Assembly: GCF_019443745.1 (NCBI RefSeq)
Contig: NZ_CP050948.1
Coordinates: 186,001-250,000 of the forward strand
DNA length: 64,000 nucleotides
Origin: Iamia sp. SCSIO 61187
Lineage (GTDB): Bacteria > Actinomycetota > Acidimicrobiia > Acidimicrobiales > Iamiaceae
Direction: 5' to 3'
The position numbers were made by a program, and so were the translations under genes. Below are positions 54,018-63,825 of the stretch, one piece after another. Position 1 is the first letter of the stretch. Each line of letters starts with the position of its first letter. Below the pieces are notes generated by a model that saw only the letters and a program-made list of their open reading frames with translations, made no database searches and had not been told where the DNA came from.

Positions 54018-54107
54018 CTGAGTTGCAACGACTGGTGCTCTTAGCCCGCCGCTCGTCTGTGCGGCGATCGAGGCTGGGCCCGAGGTGGGCGTTGTCTGCT
54101 CGGCGAC

Positions 54108-56552
54108 CTATCGATGCCGGGTTGCTCCGCTAGCCCGTCGTGCGCTCCGGGTTCGAACGTCATCGATGCTGTGCTTCGCTACAGCGCTGACCTTGGCCCA
54201 ATCGAACGGGAGATCGTCGCCATTGAGCAGAAGCCACTGCTCGTCCAGGTACTGGCGGAGGGCTTCGGCACGCTGAAGTCGCTCGTCTAGGCCCCATCCC
54301 GTCTGAAAGCGTGCGCGTGCAGACGAGTCCACGATGGGGGTGTCGACTCCGACCGCATCCAAGTACTGAAAATCAGTCAACAGTTGACGAATGATGTAGA
54401 CGCCTGCTGAACCCACCCGCACTTGCTCTGAGTCAGCGCCCCTGACCGCCTCGTGAATGTAGCGCGGGTGTGTATCGATGAGGCGGCTTGCGGCGCAGCG
54501 ATCCAAGGCCCTGGCGATCTGCCGTGTCTCGAAACCCAAACTCTGTCCATAGGCGTAGACCTCGGGGGTCGGCACGAACCCTTGAGTGTTCCCCGCGTTC
54601 GCTGCTCGCTCGAGGAAAGCAACGACCAGCGGCTGCAGGAAGTGTTCTCGACCGTCCGGCTTGCTGATATCGAGCACGTTAGGTATCGGGCTGTCTGAAG
54701 GGTCATAGTACTCATGCTCACCGTACAGCACAGCCCGGAAGAACTCGTGAAATGGAAGCGTATAGCCGCCACGCCGGAGTGCGTTGAAAATCTTCTCAGT
54801 GTCGACATGGCCACTGCCGATAAATGAGGTGACGTACTCGAGCGCACGGCGAACGTTCCCACCGCTCATGTTGTCGACAAAGCCGACGATGTCCTTATTG
54901 GAATTGAAGGCCTCTAGGACGAGTTGGAGGTAAGACTCCAACTTGGAGGACGATACAGTAACCCCCTCCGGGTATGTCGCCAGTCTTCCCGAATCTTGCA
55001 GTTCGCGGATCGCAAAGGCGAGTCGACGCTCAATTACTCGATCCACTCTCGGCGGCTCGATCGTGAAGACACGCGGTTGGTAGCCCGTCAACGCTCCCTC
55101 GCGCTTGGATCTCGAGAAGGTCTCAGGTCGCAAGGCTAGGAAGCATGTGACAGGCCAGTCCGAAGCCAGCGCCTGACCAATGAGGAACACCTGCTCCTGG
55201 AAGTCGAATGGCCGCTGATCGACATTGTCCAAGAAGACGACGGCCTGCTTCCTCTGTGCTTTTATGTAATGATCAAGAGCTCGCTTTAGGTGCTCTTCCC
55301 GGTTCTCCATCAAACGTCCGAGATAGGCAATCTGCTGGCGCCGAAACTCCTCCGGGTCCGACTCCTTCAGCTGTCCATGAATGCCGCGCTCGAACGTCTG
55401 GAGCTCAGGTCGGTACATGCTCTTCACAAAGCCGGCATCGTCGATGTTCTGTCCATATTCGCTGACGAGCTGATGCTGCAGCTCGCCTGCGACGTAAGAC
55501 GGTAGATCGTCCGAGACGGCCGGCTTGCTTCCGAAGTCAATGTACAAAACGAACGATCTGGACAGGATGTCGCTCGCTTCAACCTTGATGAAGTGTCTCG
55601 TGAACATCGTCTTGCCGACGCCAACGTCACCTAGAAGGATTATGGGACGCTTACCCAAGCTGGCGGCGAAGACGTCCGAGACAAGATCCTTCGAGACTCC
55701 CGACCGCGATCTGACCGGGGTAAGACTCGCCTCTGCCTCTGCCTCGCTGTAGATGGAGTATCTAGCAGACAAGATCTCTTTACTCACCAGAGCGTACTGT
55801 GAGAGTGATCCGCTACTCATGTAGCACTCACGGAGGAACTCGGCCTCAATCGCTGGCTGTCGAACGATGTCCTCGAAGAACATCCCACCGAGAATCTGCA
55901 GCTCTGCCGCCACGGGGTTTCTATTCTTGTAGCCCGGGTATCCGAGAATCCTTGACGAGAGACGTTCCGGCGGAGGAGCGTCTTTGTCCGCATCAAGCAT
56001 GCGCATCAGACGCCGGGTCTGGGCGCCAGCCGGTGATAGGGCGTCCCAGAGGTCCTTGAAGCGGTCGCGCATAGCCGCCCACGAGTCGAAGACGAGCGCT
56101 CGTCCTTCGAGCGGGGGCGTGCCATCAGTTCGGCTGCTCAGGAAGGCCACCAGTTGGTGTCCATTGCTTACCGCTGCAATTGGTATCCCACGAGTCTGTC
56201 CGTACTGCAGCACCTGGAGGATCGCATCGGATATGTCAGCGCTCAGCGTTTGTAGGTCCTTCAGCTTCATGGTCGGCCGCGTCATTCCGGCCGGAAGCTC
56301 AAAGCCTCGTCCTTCGCGCTTTGCCTCGACGACAACTTGGCGGCCGCCGGAGCCCAGTTCGTAGTCGGTGTACTGGCCGTCGAGATGCACCTCGACGTGT
56401 ACTTGGTCGCGCTGCCACCCGAGGCACTCAAAGATGAGACGGTCGATGAGGTCCAGCCTGGTCTGCGCCTCATTTCGGCCTTGGTCTGCCTCCGGCGCCC
56501 CTGAGTCGGCCATCGCCCGGATGGTCTCCAACGCCGTCTCAAAATCGCTCAC
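54108..56552 (-). CDS. HsdR_N-type nuclease fused to P-loop NTPase: putative defence protein
   Basis: An 814-residue protein not assignable to a named system. Residues about 25-140 look like a type I restriction HsdR N-terminal nuclease domain: DRLIFECLGWQRDQVHVEV, Asp63 in YTDYELGSGG, and Glu76-x-Lys78 in VVVEAKREGR, then AAVSNGHQLVAFLS. Residues about 290-530 form a KAP/STAND-like NTPase with Walker A GDVGVGKT (308-315) and Walker B AVVFLDNVDQ (437-446). The rest is helical (winged-helix-like), without the TPR sensor of Avs proteins. GGAGG lies 6 bp before the GTG at 56552. It shares an island with Hachiman and is more A/T-rich than the chromosome. Confidence 0.75.
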   Translation of the reverse strand: MSDFETALETIRAMADSGAPEADQGRNEAQTRLDLIDRLIFECLGWQRDQVHVEVHLDGQYTDYELGSGGRQVVVEAKREGRGFELPAGMTRPTMKLKDLQTLSADISDAILQVLQYGQTRGIPIAAVSNGHQLVAFLSSRTDGTPPLEGRALVFDSWAAMRDRFKDLWDALSPAGAQTRRLMRMLDADKDAPPPERLSSRILGYPGYKNRNPVAAELQILGGMFFEDIVRQPAIEAEFLRECYMSSGSLSQYALVSKEILSARYSIYSEAEAEASLTPVRSRSGVSKDLVSDVFAASLGKRPIILLGDVGVGKTMFTRHFIKVEASDILSRSFVLYIDFGSKPAVSDDLPSYVAGELQHQLVSEYGQNIDDAGFVKSMYRPELQTFERGIHGQLKESDPEEFRRQQIAYLGRLMENREEHLKRALDHYIKAQRKQAVVFLDNVDQRPFDFQEQVFLIGQALASDWPVTCFLALRPETFSRSKREGALTGYQPRVFTIEPPRVDRVIERRLAFAIRELQDSGRLATYPEGVTVSSSKLESYLQLVLEAFNSNKDIVGFVDNMSGGNVRRALEYVTSFIGSGHVDTEKIFNALRRGGYTLPFHEFFRAVLYGEHEYYDPSDSPIPNVLDISKPDGREHFLQPLVVAFLERAANAGNTQGFVPTPEVYAYGQSLGFETRQIARALDRCAASRLIDTHPRYIHEAVRGADSEQVRVGSAGVYIIRQLLTDFQYLDAVGVDTPIVDSSARARFQTGWGLDERLQRAEALRQYLDEQWLLLNGDDLPFDWAKVSAVAKHSIDDVRTRSARRASGATRHR

Positions 56553-57006
56553 GGGCCCTCCTGCCGTGGGTGGAGCCCGGATATCGGCTCGTGTCGTAAG
56601 TGTCTGGCGCACCAAGCCTTGGACACGGTCCCGGCGCGTCGGCGTCGAGACTACGTCGTGGCGCATTCCTAGGCTGGCGAGTCCCGATGTAACCGGGCCC
56701 TCAGTGGCGGCGGGCCGTGCGCCACGCATCGGCTGGTCATCGCCGAGCTGGTCTGGCGCGGTGCGCTCTTGCGAGTGTCCCGCGTGTGTACAGAGGGAGG
56801 TGGGAGGAGCAGGGCCGCCTCCGGACCAGCACAGTCCCTGCGGTCTGTCAAGGTCCGGGACCCGTGTTCCGGTCGAGGTCCGGTAGGTGTGTTCCAGTCG
56901 GGCACGGGTTCTAGGCGGCGTTGGTGCGGCGGGGCCGGCCGCCGGGGTTGGCCAGGGCGCCGTGCTCGCGGGTGCGGTCGTGCTTGATCGGGTGGGTGCG
57001 GATGAG
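56553..57006. other. Intergenic region with IS-end-like repeats
   Basis: About 450 bp without a supportable gene between the NTPase start and the IS3-like element. The promoter of the NTPase gene must lie near its left part. The right part (56821-56896) holds repeats that recur beyond the IS3 element: CCGGACCAGCACAGTCCCTG at 56821, and GGTCCGGTAGGTGTGTTCCA at 56877, which is inverted at 59759. Confidence 0.6.
56821..56896. repeat. Left copy of repeat cluster flanking the IS3 element
   Basis: Contains CCGGACCAGCACAGTCCCTG (56821, direct repeat of 59875 apart from a 4-bp insertion there) and two units of a 20-bp motif read on the minus strand: TGGAACACACCTACCGGACC (56877-56896) and a variant at 56852-56872. 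The exact 20-bp inverted partner lies at 59759-59778. Confidence 0.65.
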
Positions 57007-57058
57007 CTGAACCGCCCCGGGTCTTGTGGAGGCATTGATCCCACGGAAAGGTGGAGTC

Positions 57059-58174
<1,116 letters not shown>

Positions 58175-58302
58175 GAAGGCAGCCCGCCAGCCGAGCGGCA
58201 GTGACCTCATAGGAGCCTGATCGCACCAGGTCCCATCACAGTCCTGTCCTCCCGCCCGGCCGGCGAGCTCGACCGTTGACCGTGAAGAGAGGACCAACAG
58301 CC

Positions 58303-59385
58303 ATGGCCAGCATCGCACTCGACCGGACCGATGTCATCGTCGGTGTCGACACCCACAAAGACAGCCACGTGGCTGTCGCCATCGACGGCCTCGGCGGCCG
58401 TCTCGGCGTGCACCACCTGCCGGCGACCAACGCCGGCTACGCCGATCTGCTCGCCTGGGCGACCGCTCTCGGCACGACCTACGCCTTCGGGGTCGAGGGC
58501 ACCGGCAGCTACGGCATCGGCCTGGCCCGGTTCCTGCGCCGCCAAGGCGTCAAGGTCATCGAGGTCAGCCGGCCCCCGCGGGCCGGGGAACGGCGCCTCG
58601 ATGGCAAGAGTGACCCCATCGATGCCGAGAACGCCGCCCGCCAGGTCCTTGCCGGGCGAGCCGCCACGACCCCGAAGCTCGCCGACGGGATCGTCGAGGC
58701 GATCCGGCTCACCCGCATCGCCCGCAACACCGCCGTGAAGGCCCACACCCAGGCCATCGTTGCGCTCAAGGCCACCCTCGTCACCGCCCCCGAGCACCTG
58801 CGCGTCGCGCTCGAGCCGCTGAGCGACCACAAGCTCATGGTCGCCTGCGCTGCGCTCGGCACCGACGGCGACCCCGCCGACCCCGCCGTCGCCATGGGCC
58901 ACGTCCTGGCCTCGCTCGCGCAGCGTTGGCTCGACCTCCACGACGAGATCAAGACCCACACCACCCGGCTCAAGGCCCTCACCACCACCGCCGCCCCCGA
59001 TCTGGTCGCTGCGTTCGGGATCGGCCCCGACATCGCAGGCGAGCTCCTCGTCGCCGCCGGCGACAACACCGACCGCATCAGCTCAGAGGCCGCCTTCGCC
59101 AAGCTCTGCGGCGCCTGCCCGGTCCCGACCGGATCCGGCAAGACCAGCGGACGCCACCGCCTCAACCGGGGCGGCAACCGCCAAGCCAACGCCGCCCTCT
59201 ACCGGGCCGTCATCGTCCGCATGCGCTGGCACGCACCCACCATCGCCTACGTCGAACGACGCACCGCAGAAGGACTCACCAAGCGAGAGATCATCCGCTG
59301 CCTCAAGCGCTACCTCGCCCGCGAGGTCTACGCCCTACTCCCACCCACCGCCGCGCCGACCGCGCCCACCGCCGAGGCCGCCTGA
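58303..59385 (+). CDS. IS110-family transposase (DEDD recombinase)
   Basis: A 360-residue transposase. The RuvC-like DEDD residues are visible in VIVGVDTHKDSHVAVAID, YAFGVEGTGSYG and DGKSDPIDAENAARQV. The C-terminal Tnp20 domain with its serine is KLCGACPVPTGSGKTSGRHR. It looks intact. GAAGAGAGGA precedes ATG 58303; an earlier in-frame GTG at 58276 is less likely. Confidence 0.93.
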   Translation: MASIALDRTDVIVGVDTHKDSHVAVAIDGLGGRLGVHHLPATNAGYADLLAWATALGTTYAFGVEGTGSYGIGLARFLRRQGVKVIEVSRPPRAGERRLDGKSDPIDAENAARQVLAGRAATTPKLADGIVEAIRLTRIARNTAVKAHTQAIVALKATLVTAPEHLRVALEPLSDHKLMVACAALGTDGDPADPAVAMGHVLASLAQRWLDLHDEIKTHTTRLKALTTTAAPDLVAAFGIGPDIAGELLVAAGDNTDRISSEAAFAKLCGACPVPTGSGKTSGRHRLNRGGNRQANAALYRAVIVRMRWHAPTIAYVERRTAEGLTKREIIRCLKRYLAREVYALLPPTAAPTAPTAEAA

Positions 59386-59411
59386 ACGACTTGACCATCT
59401 ATAGGAGCATC

Positions 59412-59648
59412 AACGCCCTGGCCGAATCGACCATCGGCCTCTACAAGACCGAGCTGGTCCATCGCGATGCCCCCTGGCGCACCCTCGGCGACCTCGAGCT
59501 CGCCACCCTCAGCTGGGTCCACTGGTTCAACGAGACCCGCCTCCACAGCAGCCTCGGCTACGTACCGCCCATCGAGTTCGAGAACGATCACTACCGTCAC
59601 ATCAACACCCAGGACGACCCCGTCCTGGGACAACCAGCCCTCCACTGA
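59412..59648 (+). pseudogene. IS3-family transposase OrfB, 3' part
   Basis: Continuation of the interrupted OrfB: NALAESTIGLYKTELVHR with the catalytic Glu, then LSWVHWFNETRLHSSLGYVP, the IS3 C-terminal signature. It has no start of its own. The IS3 right inverted repeat follows its stop at once. Confidence 0.9.
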
Positions 59649-59663
59649 ACCCGGGGCGGTTCA

Positions 59664-60001
59664 GACAAGCGCTGATCCACCAGACCCAGCTCCACCAACA
59701 CGACGACACCTCCGGTCGATCAACCTCGACCCGAAGCACAGCCCGTCAGCCAGCCGCATGGAACACACCTACCGGACCAGGCGTAACCCAGGAACCGGAC
59801 CACCTGTAACCCAGGAACCGGACCCGCGCCGCACTGTGGAACACGGCTACCGGAGCTGCACTGTCAAGCATCTACCGGACCAGCACACACAGTCCCTGCG
59901 GTCGGCTGCTGTGGCACGCTTGTGGCACGACAGAGTGCCTGGAGTTGCCGAGCCGGCGTCCAGTACGGTTGCCCGACCCTCTGACCTGGGGCTATTCGTA
60001 G
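59664..60001. repeat. Right repeat cluster between IS3 and tRNA-Gly
   Basis: 338 bp without a credible gene. It holds TGGAACACACCTACCGGACC (59759, exact inverse of 56877), a variant at 59837-59856, GTAACCCAGGAACCGGACC twice at a 23-bp period (59783 and 59806), and CCGGACCAGCACACACAGTC at 59875, a direct repeat of 56821. Repeated end motifs, inverted between sides, resemble the multi-repeat ends of IS21-like elements. Confidence 0.6.
59912..59930 (+). repeat. Right arm-type integrase site candidate
   Basis: TGGCACGC-TTG-TGGCACGA, the same motif, spacing and orientation as 43396-43414, and 100 bp inside the right core. Confidence 0.5.
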
Positions 60002-60072
60002 AGCGGGTGACGGGAATCGAACCCGCGTTCTCAGCTTGGGAAGCTGATGTTCTGCCTCTGAACTACACCCGC
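60002..60072 (-). tRNA. tRNA-Gly (anticodon CCC)
   Basis: A 71-nt cloverleaf. The acceptor stem GCGGGTG/CACCCGC, D arm GTTC/GAAC, anticodon stem TCAGC/GCTGA with loop TTCCCAA, and T arm GCGGG/CCCGT with loop TTCGATT all pair. The 7-nt loop places CCC at 34-36. CCA is not encoded. The anticodon loop and 3' half form the island's right attachment site; integration has kept the gene whole. Confidence 0.92.
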
Positions 60073-60189
60073 GTGCGCTGACGCATGGGTGGCACACTAG
60101 TCGGCAGTCGCGAGTGCTCGCCCCTCGGATGGTGGAGATGGGGTGCGGGCGGGCTGGGACGAGGGGACGGCCCGTGTCAGGATGAACGG

Positions 60190-61143
60190 GTGCAGGACCT
60201 CACCTCTGACCCGGTCGCGCCCGAGCGAGAGCGACCCACGGCGGTGGGCATCGTCACCTTGATCGCCAAAGGCTTCGCCATGGGCGCCGCCGACGTCGTG
60301 CCCGGCGTCTCGGGCGGCACGGTGGCCCTGGTGCTCGGGATCTACGAGCGGCTGGTCGGCAACATCCGCCACGGCGCCGGCGCCCTCGGGCACCTGCTGA
60401 AGCTGGACGTGAAGGGGTTCATCGCCCGCCTCCGCGAGGTCGAGTGGCTGTTCCTCATCCCCCTGCTCTCGGGCATCGGGCTCGCCGTGCTCAGCCTGGC
60501 CCACGTCATCGAGGTGGCGCTCGAGGACCACCCGGTGCCGATGGGTGCCCTGTTCTTCGGTCTCGTGGCCGCCTCGGCCGTGGTCGCCTGGCGGATGATC
60601 GAGCACCCCGACGCCCTGCGGCTGGTCATCCTCGTCGGCGTCGCCATCGTGACCTTCTTCGTCCTCGGCGCCAGCGCCGGCGAGCGCTCCGACGCCAGCC
60701 TCCTGTTCTTCTTCGCCGCCGGCGCCCTGGCCATCTGCGCCATGATCCTCCCGGGCATCTCCGGCTCGTTCCTGCTCCTCGCCATCGGCATGTACGAGCT
60801 CGTCATCGGCTCGGTCAACGACCGGGACCTGGCCGTCATCGCCGTCTTCGCCGCCGGGTGCGTCGTCGGCCTGTCGCTCTTCTCCAGCGCCCTCAGCTGG
60901 GCCCTCGAGTACCACCGCGACCCGGTCCTCGCCGCCCTCACCGGCCTCATGCTTGGCTCGCTCCGCGTGCTCTGGCCCTGGCCCATCGGTACCGAGGAGA
61001 CCGGCCTGGCCGCGCCGGGGAAGCAGTGGGGCCTGGCCCTCGCCATCGCCGTCGGTGCCGCCGTCGTCGTCCTCGTCGCCGCCGAGATCGGCCGCCGGAT
61101 CGAGGGCCCGTTCGAGGAAGAGCTCGAGCACCTCTATGACTGA
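60190..61143 (+). CDS. DUF368 membrane protein, undecaprenyl-phosphate translocase family
   Basis: A 317-residue membrane protein with about eight helices. The family signature is GFAMGAADVVPGVSGGTVAL near the N-terminus and a related repeat ICAMILPGISGSFLLLAIGM in the second half. DUF368 (PopT-type) proteins recycle undecaprenyl phosphate across the membrane for cell-wall synthesis. The GTG at 60190 is chosen because the protein then starts shortly before the domain. A DedA gene, the other family with this role, follows after 63 bp. Confidence 0.9.
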   Translation: MQDLTSDPVAPERERPTAVGIVTLIAKGFAMGAADVVPGVSGGTVALVLGIYERLVGNIRHGAGALGHLLKLDVKGFIARLREVEWLFLIPLLSGIGLAVLSLAHVIEVALEDHPVPMGALFFGLVAASAVVAWRMIEHPDALRLVILVGVAIVTFFVLGASAGERSDASLLFFFAAGALAICAMILPGISGSFLLLAIGMYELVIGSVNDRDLAVIAVFAAGCVVGLSLFSSALSWALEYHRDPVLAALTGLMLGSLRVLWPWPIGTEETGLAAPGKQWGLALAIAVGAAVVVLVAAEIGRRIEGPFEEELEHLYD

Positions 61144-61206
61144 CGCCCGTCGGGCGGCACCGCGACGACCGACGCCCGAAGCGGTCGGCCCCGGGGCCCT
61201 GTCGCG

Positions 61207-61869
61207 GTGACCGGCGGGCTCTTCGGCGACCTGACCGACTGGGTCACCCGGGTCATCGAGGCCATCGGCTACGCCGGAGTCGCCTTCCTCGTCGCCCTCG
61301 AGAGCGTCTTCCCGCCCATCCCGTCCGAGGTCGTCCTCCCCGCCGCCGGGTTCTGGGCCAAGGAGAACGGGGGCGTCCTGCCGGTCGTCCTCATGGTGGT
61401 GGCGGCCACGATCGGCTCGGTCACCGGTGCCTGGATCCTCTACGGCGTCTCCCGGGCCATCGGTCGCGAGCGGCTCATCGCCCTGACCGCCCGGTGGGGC
61501 AAGTACCTCGGCATGAAGGTCAAGGACATCGACCGGGCCGAGCGCTGGTTCGACGACCGCGAGTACCTCGCCGTGCTGGTGTGCCGCTGCGTCCCGCTGG
61601 TCCGCTCGCTGGTGTCGATCCCGGCCGGGTTCTCGGAGATGCCGCCGGTCCGCTTTACCGTCTACACCGCGGCCGGCTCGGCCGTCTGGAACACCGCCCT
61701 GATCCTCGTCGGCTACGCCGCCTCGTCCTACCAGGAGGAGGTCGAGTCGGTGATCGGCTACGTCCAGGTGGTCGTGGTGATCCTGCTCGTGGGCGCGGTG
61801 GGCTGGTTCCTGTGGCGGCGGGCGATCCAGCCCCGCCTGCGGGGCGAGCCCGTCGGCGTCGAGGACTAG
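61207..61869 (+). CDS. DedA-family membrane protein
   Basis: A 220-residue DedA protein. Signature segments are ESVFPPIPSEVVLPAAGFWA and CRCVPLVRSLVSIPAGFSEM, with the conserved Arg residues of the family, plus about five membrane helices. DedA proteins (UptA type) flip undecaprenyl phosphate; others move phosphatidylethanolamine. Its place behind DUF368 points to lipid-carrier recycling. GTG start. Confidence 0.92.
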   Translation: MTGGLFGDLTDWVTRVIEAIGYAGVAFLVALESVFPPIPSEVVLPAAGFWAKENGGVLPVVLMVVAATIGSVTGAWILYGVSRAIGRERLIALTARWGKYLGMKVKDIDRAERWFDDREYLAVLVCRCVPLVRSLVSIPAGFSEMPPVRFTVYTAAGSAVWNTALILVGYAASSYQEEVESVIGYVQVVVVILLVGAVGWFLWRRAIQPRLRGEPVGVED

Positions 61870-61936
61870 CGCGGCGGGGGCGGGGGCGGGGCCGACGCGA
61901 CCGACGACACGGCCGGCAGCCTCGCCGACCGGCCGT

Positions 61937-62893
61937 TCATGCTCGAGGTGACCTGCTGACCTCGGCCGGCTCGGGCTCGGCGGCGACGGCCTCGTCGGTG
62001 ACGTCCACGGTCAGCGCCGGGTCGACCTCGTCCTCGAGGTAGACGACGGCGTCACCCTGGCGCACCGACGGGGTCCGCCCGTCGCGCAGGTCGATGACCG
62101 TGTCCGACACCAGGTCCTCGCGGTCGGCCGCCCGCCGGCGGAGGTCGCCGGGCCAGGCGAAGGTGCCGACCAGCAGGAACAGCAGGCAGGCGCTCAGCGC
62201 ACCCCGGCTGGCGTCGGTGATCTCGCCCCGCATGTGGGCGACGGTGATGATGTTGAGCACGCAGTGGGCCACGGCCATGGGGACGATGGCCCGGGACCGG
62301 GCGACCACCAGGGCGCTGATGATGGCGAAGGCCACGTAGGTGGCCAGGTTGGCCGGGCTCTCCACCTGCTCCTGGTGCCCGGGCAGAAGGACCCACCAGG
62401 CCCCGGCGGCGAGGTACCCGGCGACGCGGGCCGCCGTCGCCGGCACCCGCAGCACCATCAGGGCGGTGGCGCCGACGACGGGCACGGCGAAGCGGTAGAC
62501 GACCTCCTCGTTGGTGGCCGCCACCAGCAGGGCCCCCACGTCGACGACGTCGCCCGAGCGGGAGAACAGGGTCACGCCCAGGCCCAGCCCGGCGACCATG
62601 GCGATCCAGAACGGGACCAGCCGGTCGCGGTCGCGGGCCTCGCCGACCGACCGGGCGCCGAGGAACACGAGCAGCAACAGCGACGGCACGACCGACGCCG
62701 AGAGCGAGAACGAGCCGACGGTCAGGTCGACGTGGGCCAGCAGCGAGCCCATCTCCACCACGAAGGTGATGGTGGCCAGGGCCAGCACGAGCATGCGGCC
62801 GGTGGCGGTGTGCACCAGCGACGGCGCCGGGCGCGGGGCGGGGCGACCCCCCGTGCCGGTGCGGCCTGTCGCGGTGTCGGCCATCCCGCTCAC
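61937..62893 (-). CDS. CPBP-family intramembrane metalloprotease-like protein
   Basis: A 318-residue protein with about eight membrane helices. The CPBP (CAAX/Abi) motifs are ATNEEVVYRFAVPV, giving EExxxR, and AVAHCVLNIITVA, giving the HxxxN/B motif. Such proteins cleave within membranes or act in prenyl-protein or bacteriocin functions. An acidic cytoplasmic tail of about 70 residues ends it. The GTG at 62893 overlaps the DUF1385 stop by 4 bp; the ATG at 62884 is an alternative. Confidence 0.8.
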   Translation of the reverse strand: MSGMADTATGRTGTGGRPAPRPAPSLVHTATGRMLVLALATITFVVEMGSLLAHVDLTVGSFSLSASVVPSLLLLVFLGARSVGEARDRDRLVPFWIAMVAGLGLGVTLFSRSGDVVDVGALLVAATNEEVVYRFAVPVVGATALMVLRVPATAARVAGYLAAGAWWVLLPGHQEQVESPANLATYVAFAIISALVVARSRAIVPMAVAHCVLNIITVAHMRGEITDASRGALSACLLFLLVGTFAWPGDLRRRAADREDLVSDTVIDLRDGRTPSVRQGDAVVYLEDEVDPALTVDVTDEAVAAEPEPAEVSRSPRA

Positions 62894-63825
62894 GCCGACG
62901 CCCCGACGGGAGCGGCGGCCGGCGCCGGGGCGGCCTCGGCGGCGAGGGTGGCGTGGAGGGCGGCCACCGCGACCTCGATCTGGTCGTCGTCGGGAGGCTG
63001 GGTCGTCAGGGTCTGGAGCCACGAGCCCGGCGCCATCAGCACCCGCCCCAGCACCGAGTGGCGGCGGAGCCCGGCCAGGCGGATCACCTCGTAGGCGACA
63101 CCGGCCACGACCGGCAGGCCCAGCACCCGGCTGGCCACCAGCACCGGCCAGCTCACCTCGCCCACGGCGACGTGGGCGATCAGCGACACCAGCACCACGA
63201 TGAGGAGGAAGGCGGTGCCGCAGCGGGGGTGGCGGCGGTCGAAGCGGCGGATCTCGGCCGGCTCGAGGGCGACGCCGTGCTCGAAGGCGTGGATCGTCAT
63301 GTGCTCGGCGCCGTGGTAGGCGAAGGTGCGCTTGACCTCGCTGTTGAGCGACAGCAGCCACATGTAGCCCACGAGGATGGAGAGGCGGATGGCGCTCTCG
63401 GTGGCGTTGAACAGCCACCGGCCCTCGATGCCCAGGGCCTTGGGCAGCACCGCCGGCAGCAGGCCGAGGATCCCGATGGCCAGCACGGCGGCGATGACCG
63501 TGGTGAGGGCCAGGCCCCCCTTCGAGTAGCCCCTGCCGTCCTCGGTGCCGCGCTCCTGGGCCCCCCAGATCATGGCCTTGGTCCCGAGGCTGACCGACTC
63601 CCACAGCGCCACCGGGCCCCGCAGCAGGGGGATGCGGCGCACGCCCTCGCCGTCGTCGGGCAGCGCCGCCCCGGTGGTGGCGATGGTGCCGTCGGCGCGG
63701 CGGACCGCCGCCCCCCAGGCGCCGGCCCGCCGCATCATCACGCCCTCGATCAGCGCCTGGCCGCCGATGGGGCCGATGTCGTCGAGGAGGTCGGGGGTGG
63801 GGTGCGTCGGAGGCGTGTCGGCCAC
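62890..63825 (-). CDS. DUF1385 (YqhQ-like) membrane protein
   Basis: A 311-residue DUF1385 protein. IGGQALIEGVMMRRAGAWGA is the family's N-terminal signature, and FAYHGAEHMTIHAFEHG and RRFDRRHPRCGTAFLL contain conserved His/Cys residues. About four membrane helices. In actinobacteria it usually lies near rpmE and prfA; those would be just beyond the window. Coupled to the CPBP gene by a GTGA overlap. Function unknown. Confidence 0.9.
   Translation of the reverse strand: MADTPPTHPTPDLLDDIGPIGGQALIEGVMMRRAGAWGAAVRRADGTIATTGAALPDDGEGVRRIPLLRGPVALWESVSLGTKAMIWGAQERGTEDGRGYSKGGLALTTVIAAVLAIGILGLLPAVLPKALGIEGRWLFNATESAIRLSILVGYMWLLSLNSEVKRTFAYHGAEHMTIHAFEHGVALEPAEIRRFDRRHPRCGTAFLLIVVLVSLIAHVAVGEVSWPVLVASRVLGLPVVAGVAYEVIRLAGLRRHSVLGRVLMAPGSWLQTLTTQPPDDDQIEVAVAALHATLAAEAAPAPAAAPVGASA

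Noticed and set aside
49955-54144. The 14-bp direct repeat TAGCCCGTCGTGCG at 49955 and 54131 as possible element ends.
   Set aside because: In 64 kb of GC-rich DNA several shared 14-mers are expected by chance, and no other end features accompany them.
54140-54165. T-arm-like CGGGTTCGAAC near the integrase end as a second tRNA or attP.
   Set aside because: It lies in the 3' coding part of the NTPase gene, and no cloverleaf can be folded around it.
54108-56552. Assignment of the NTPase gene to the Avs (STAND) family.
   Set aside because: It is much shorter than Avs proteins and lacks the long C-terminal TPR sensor.
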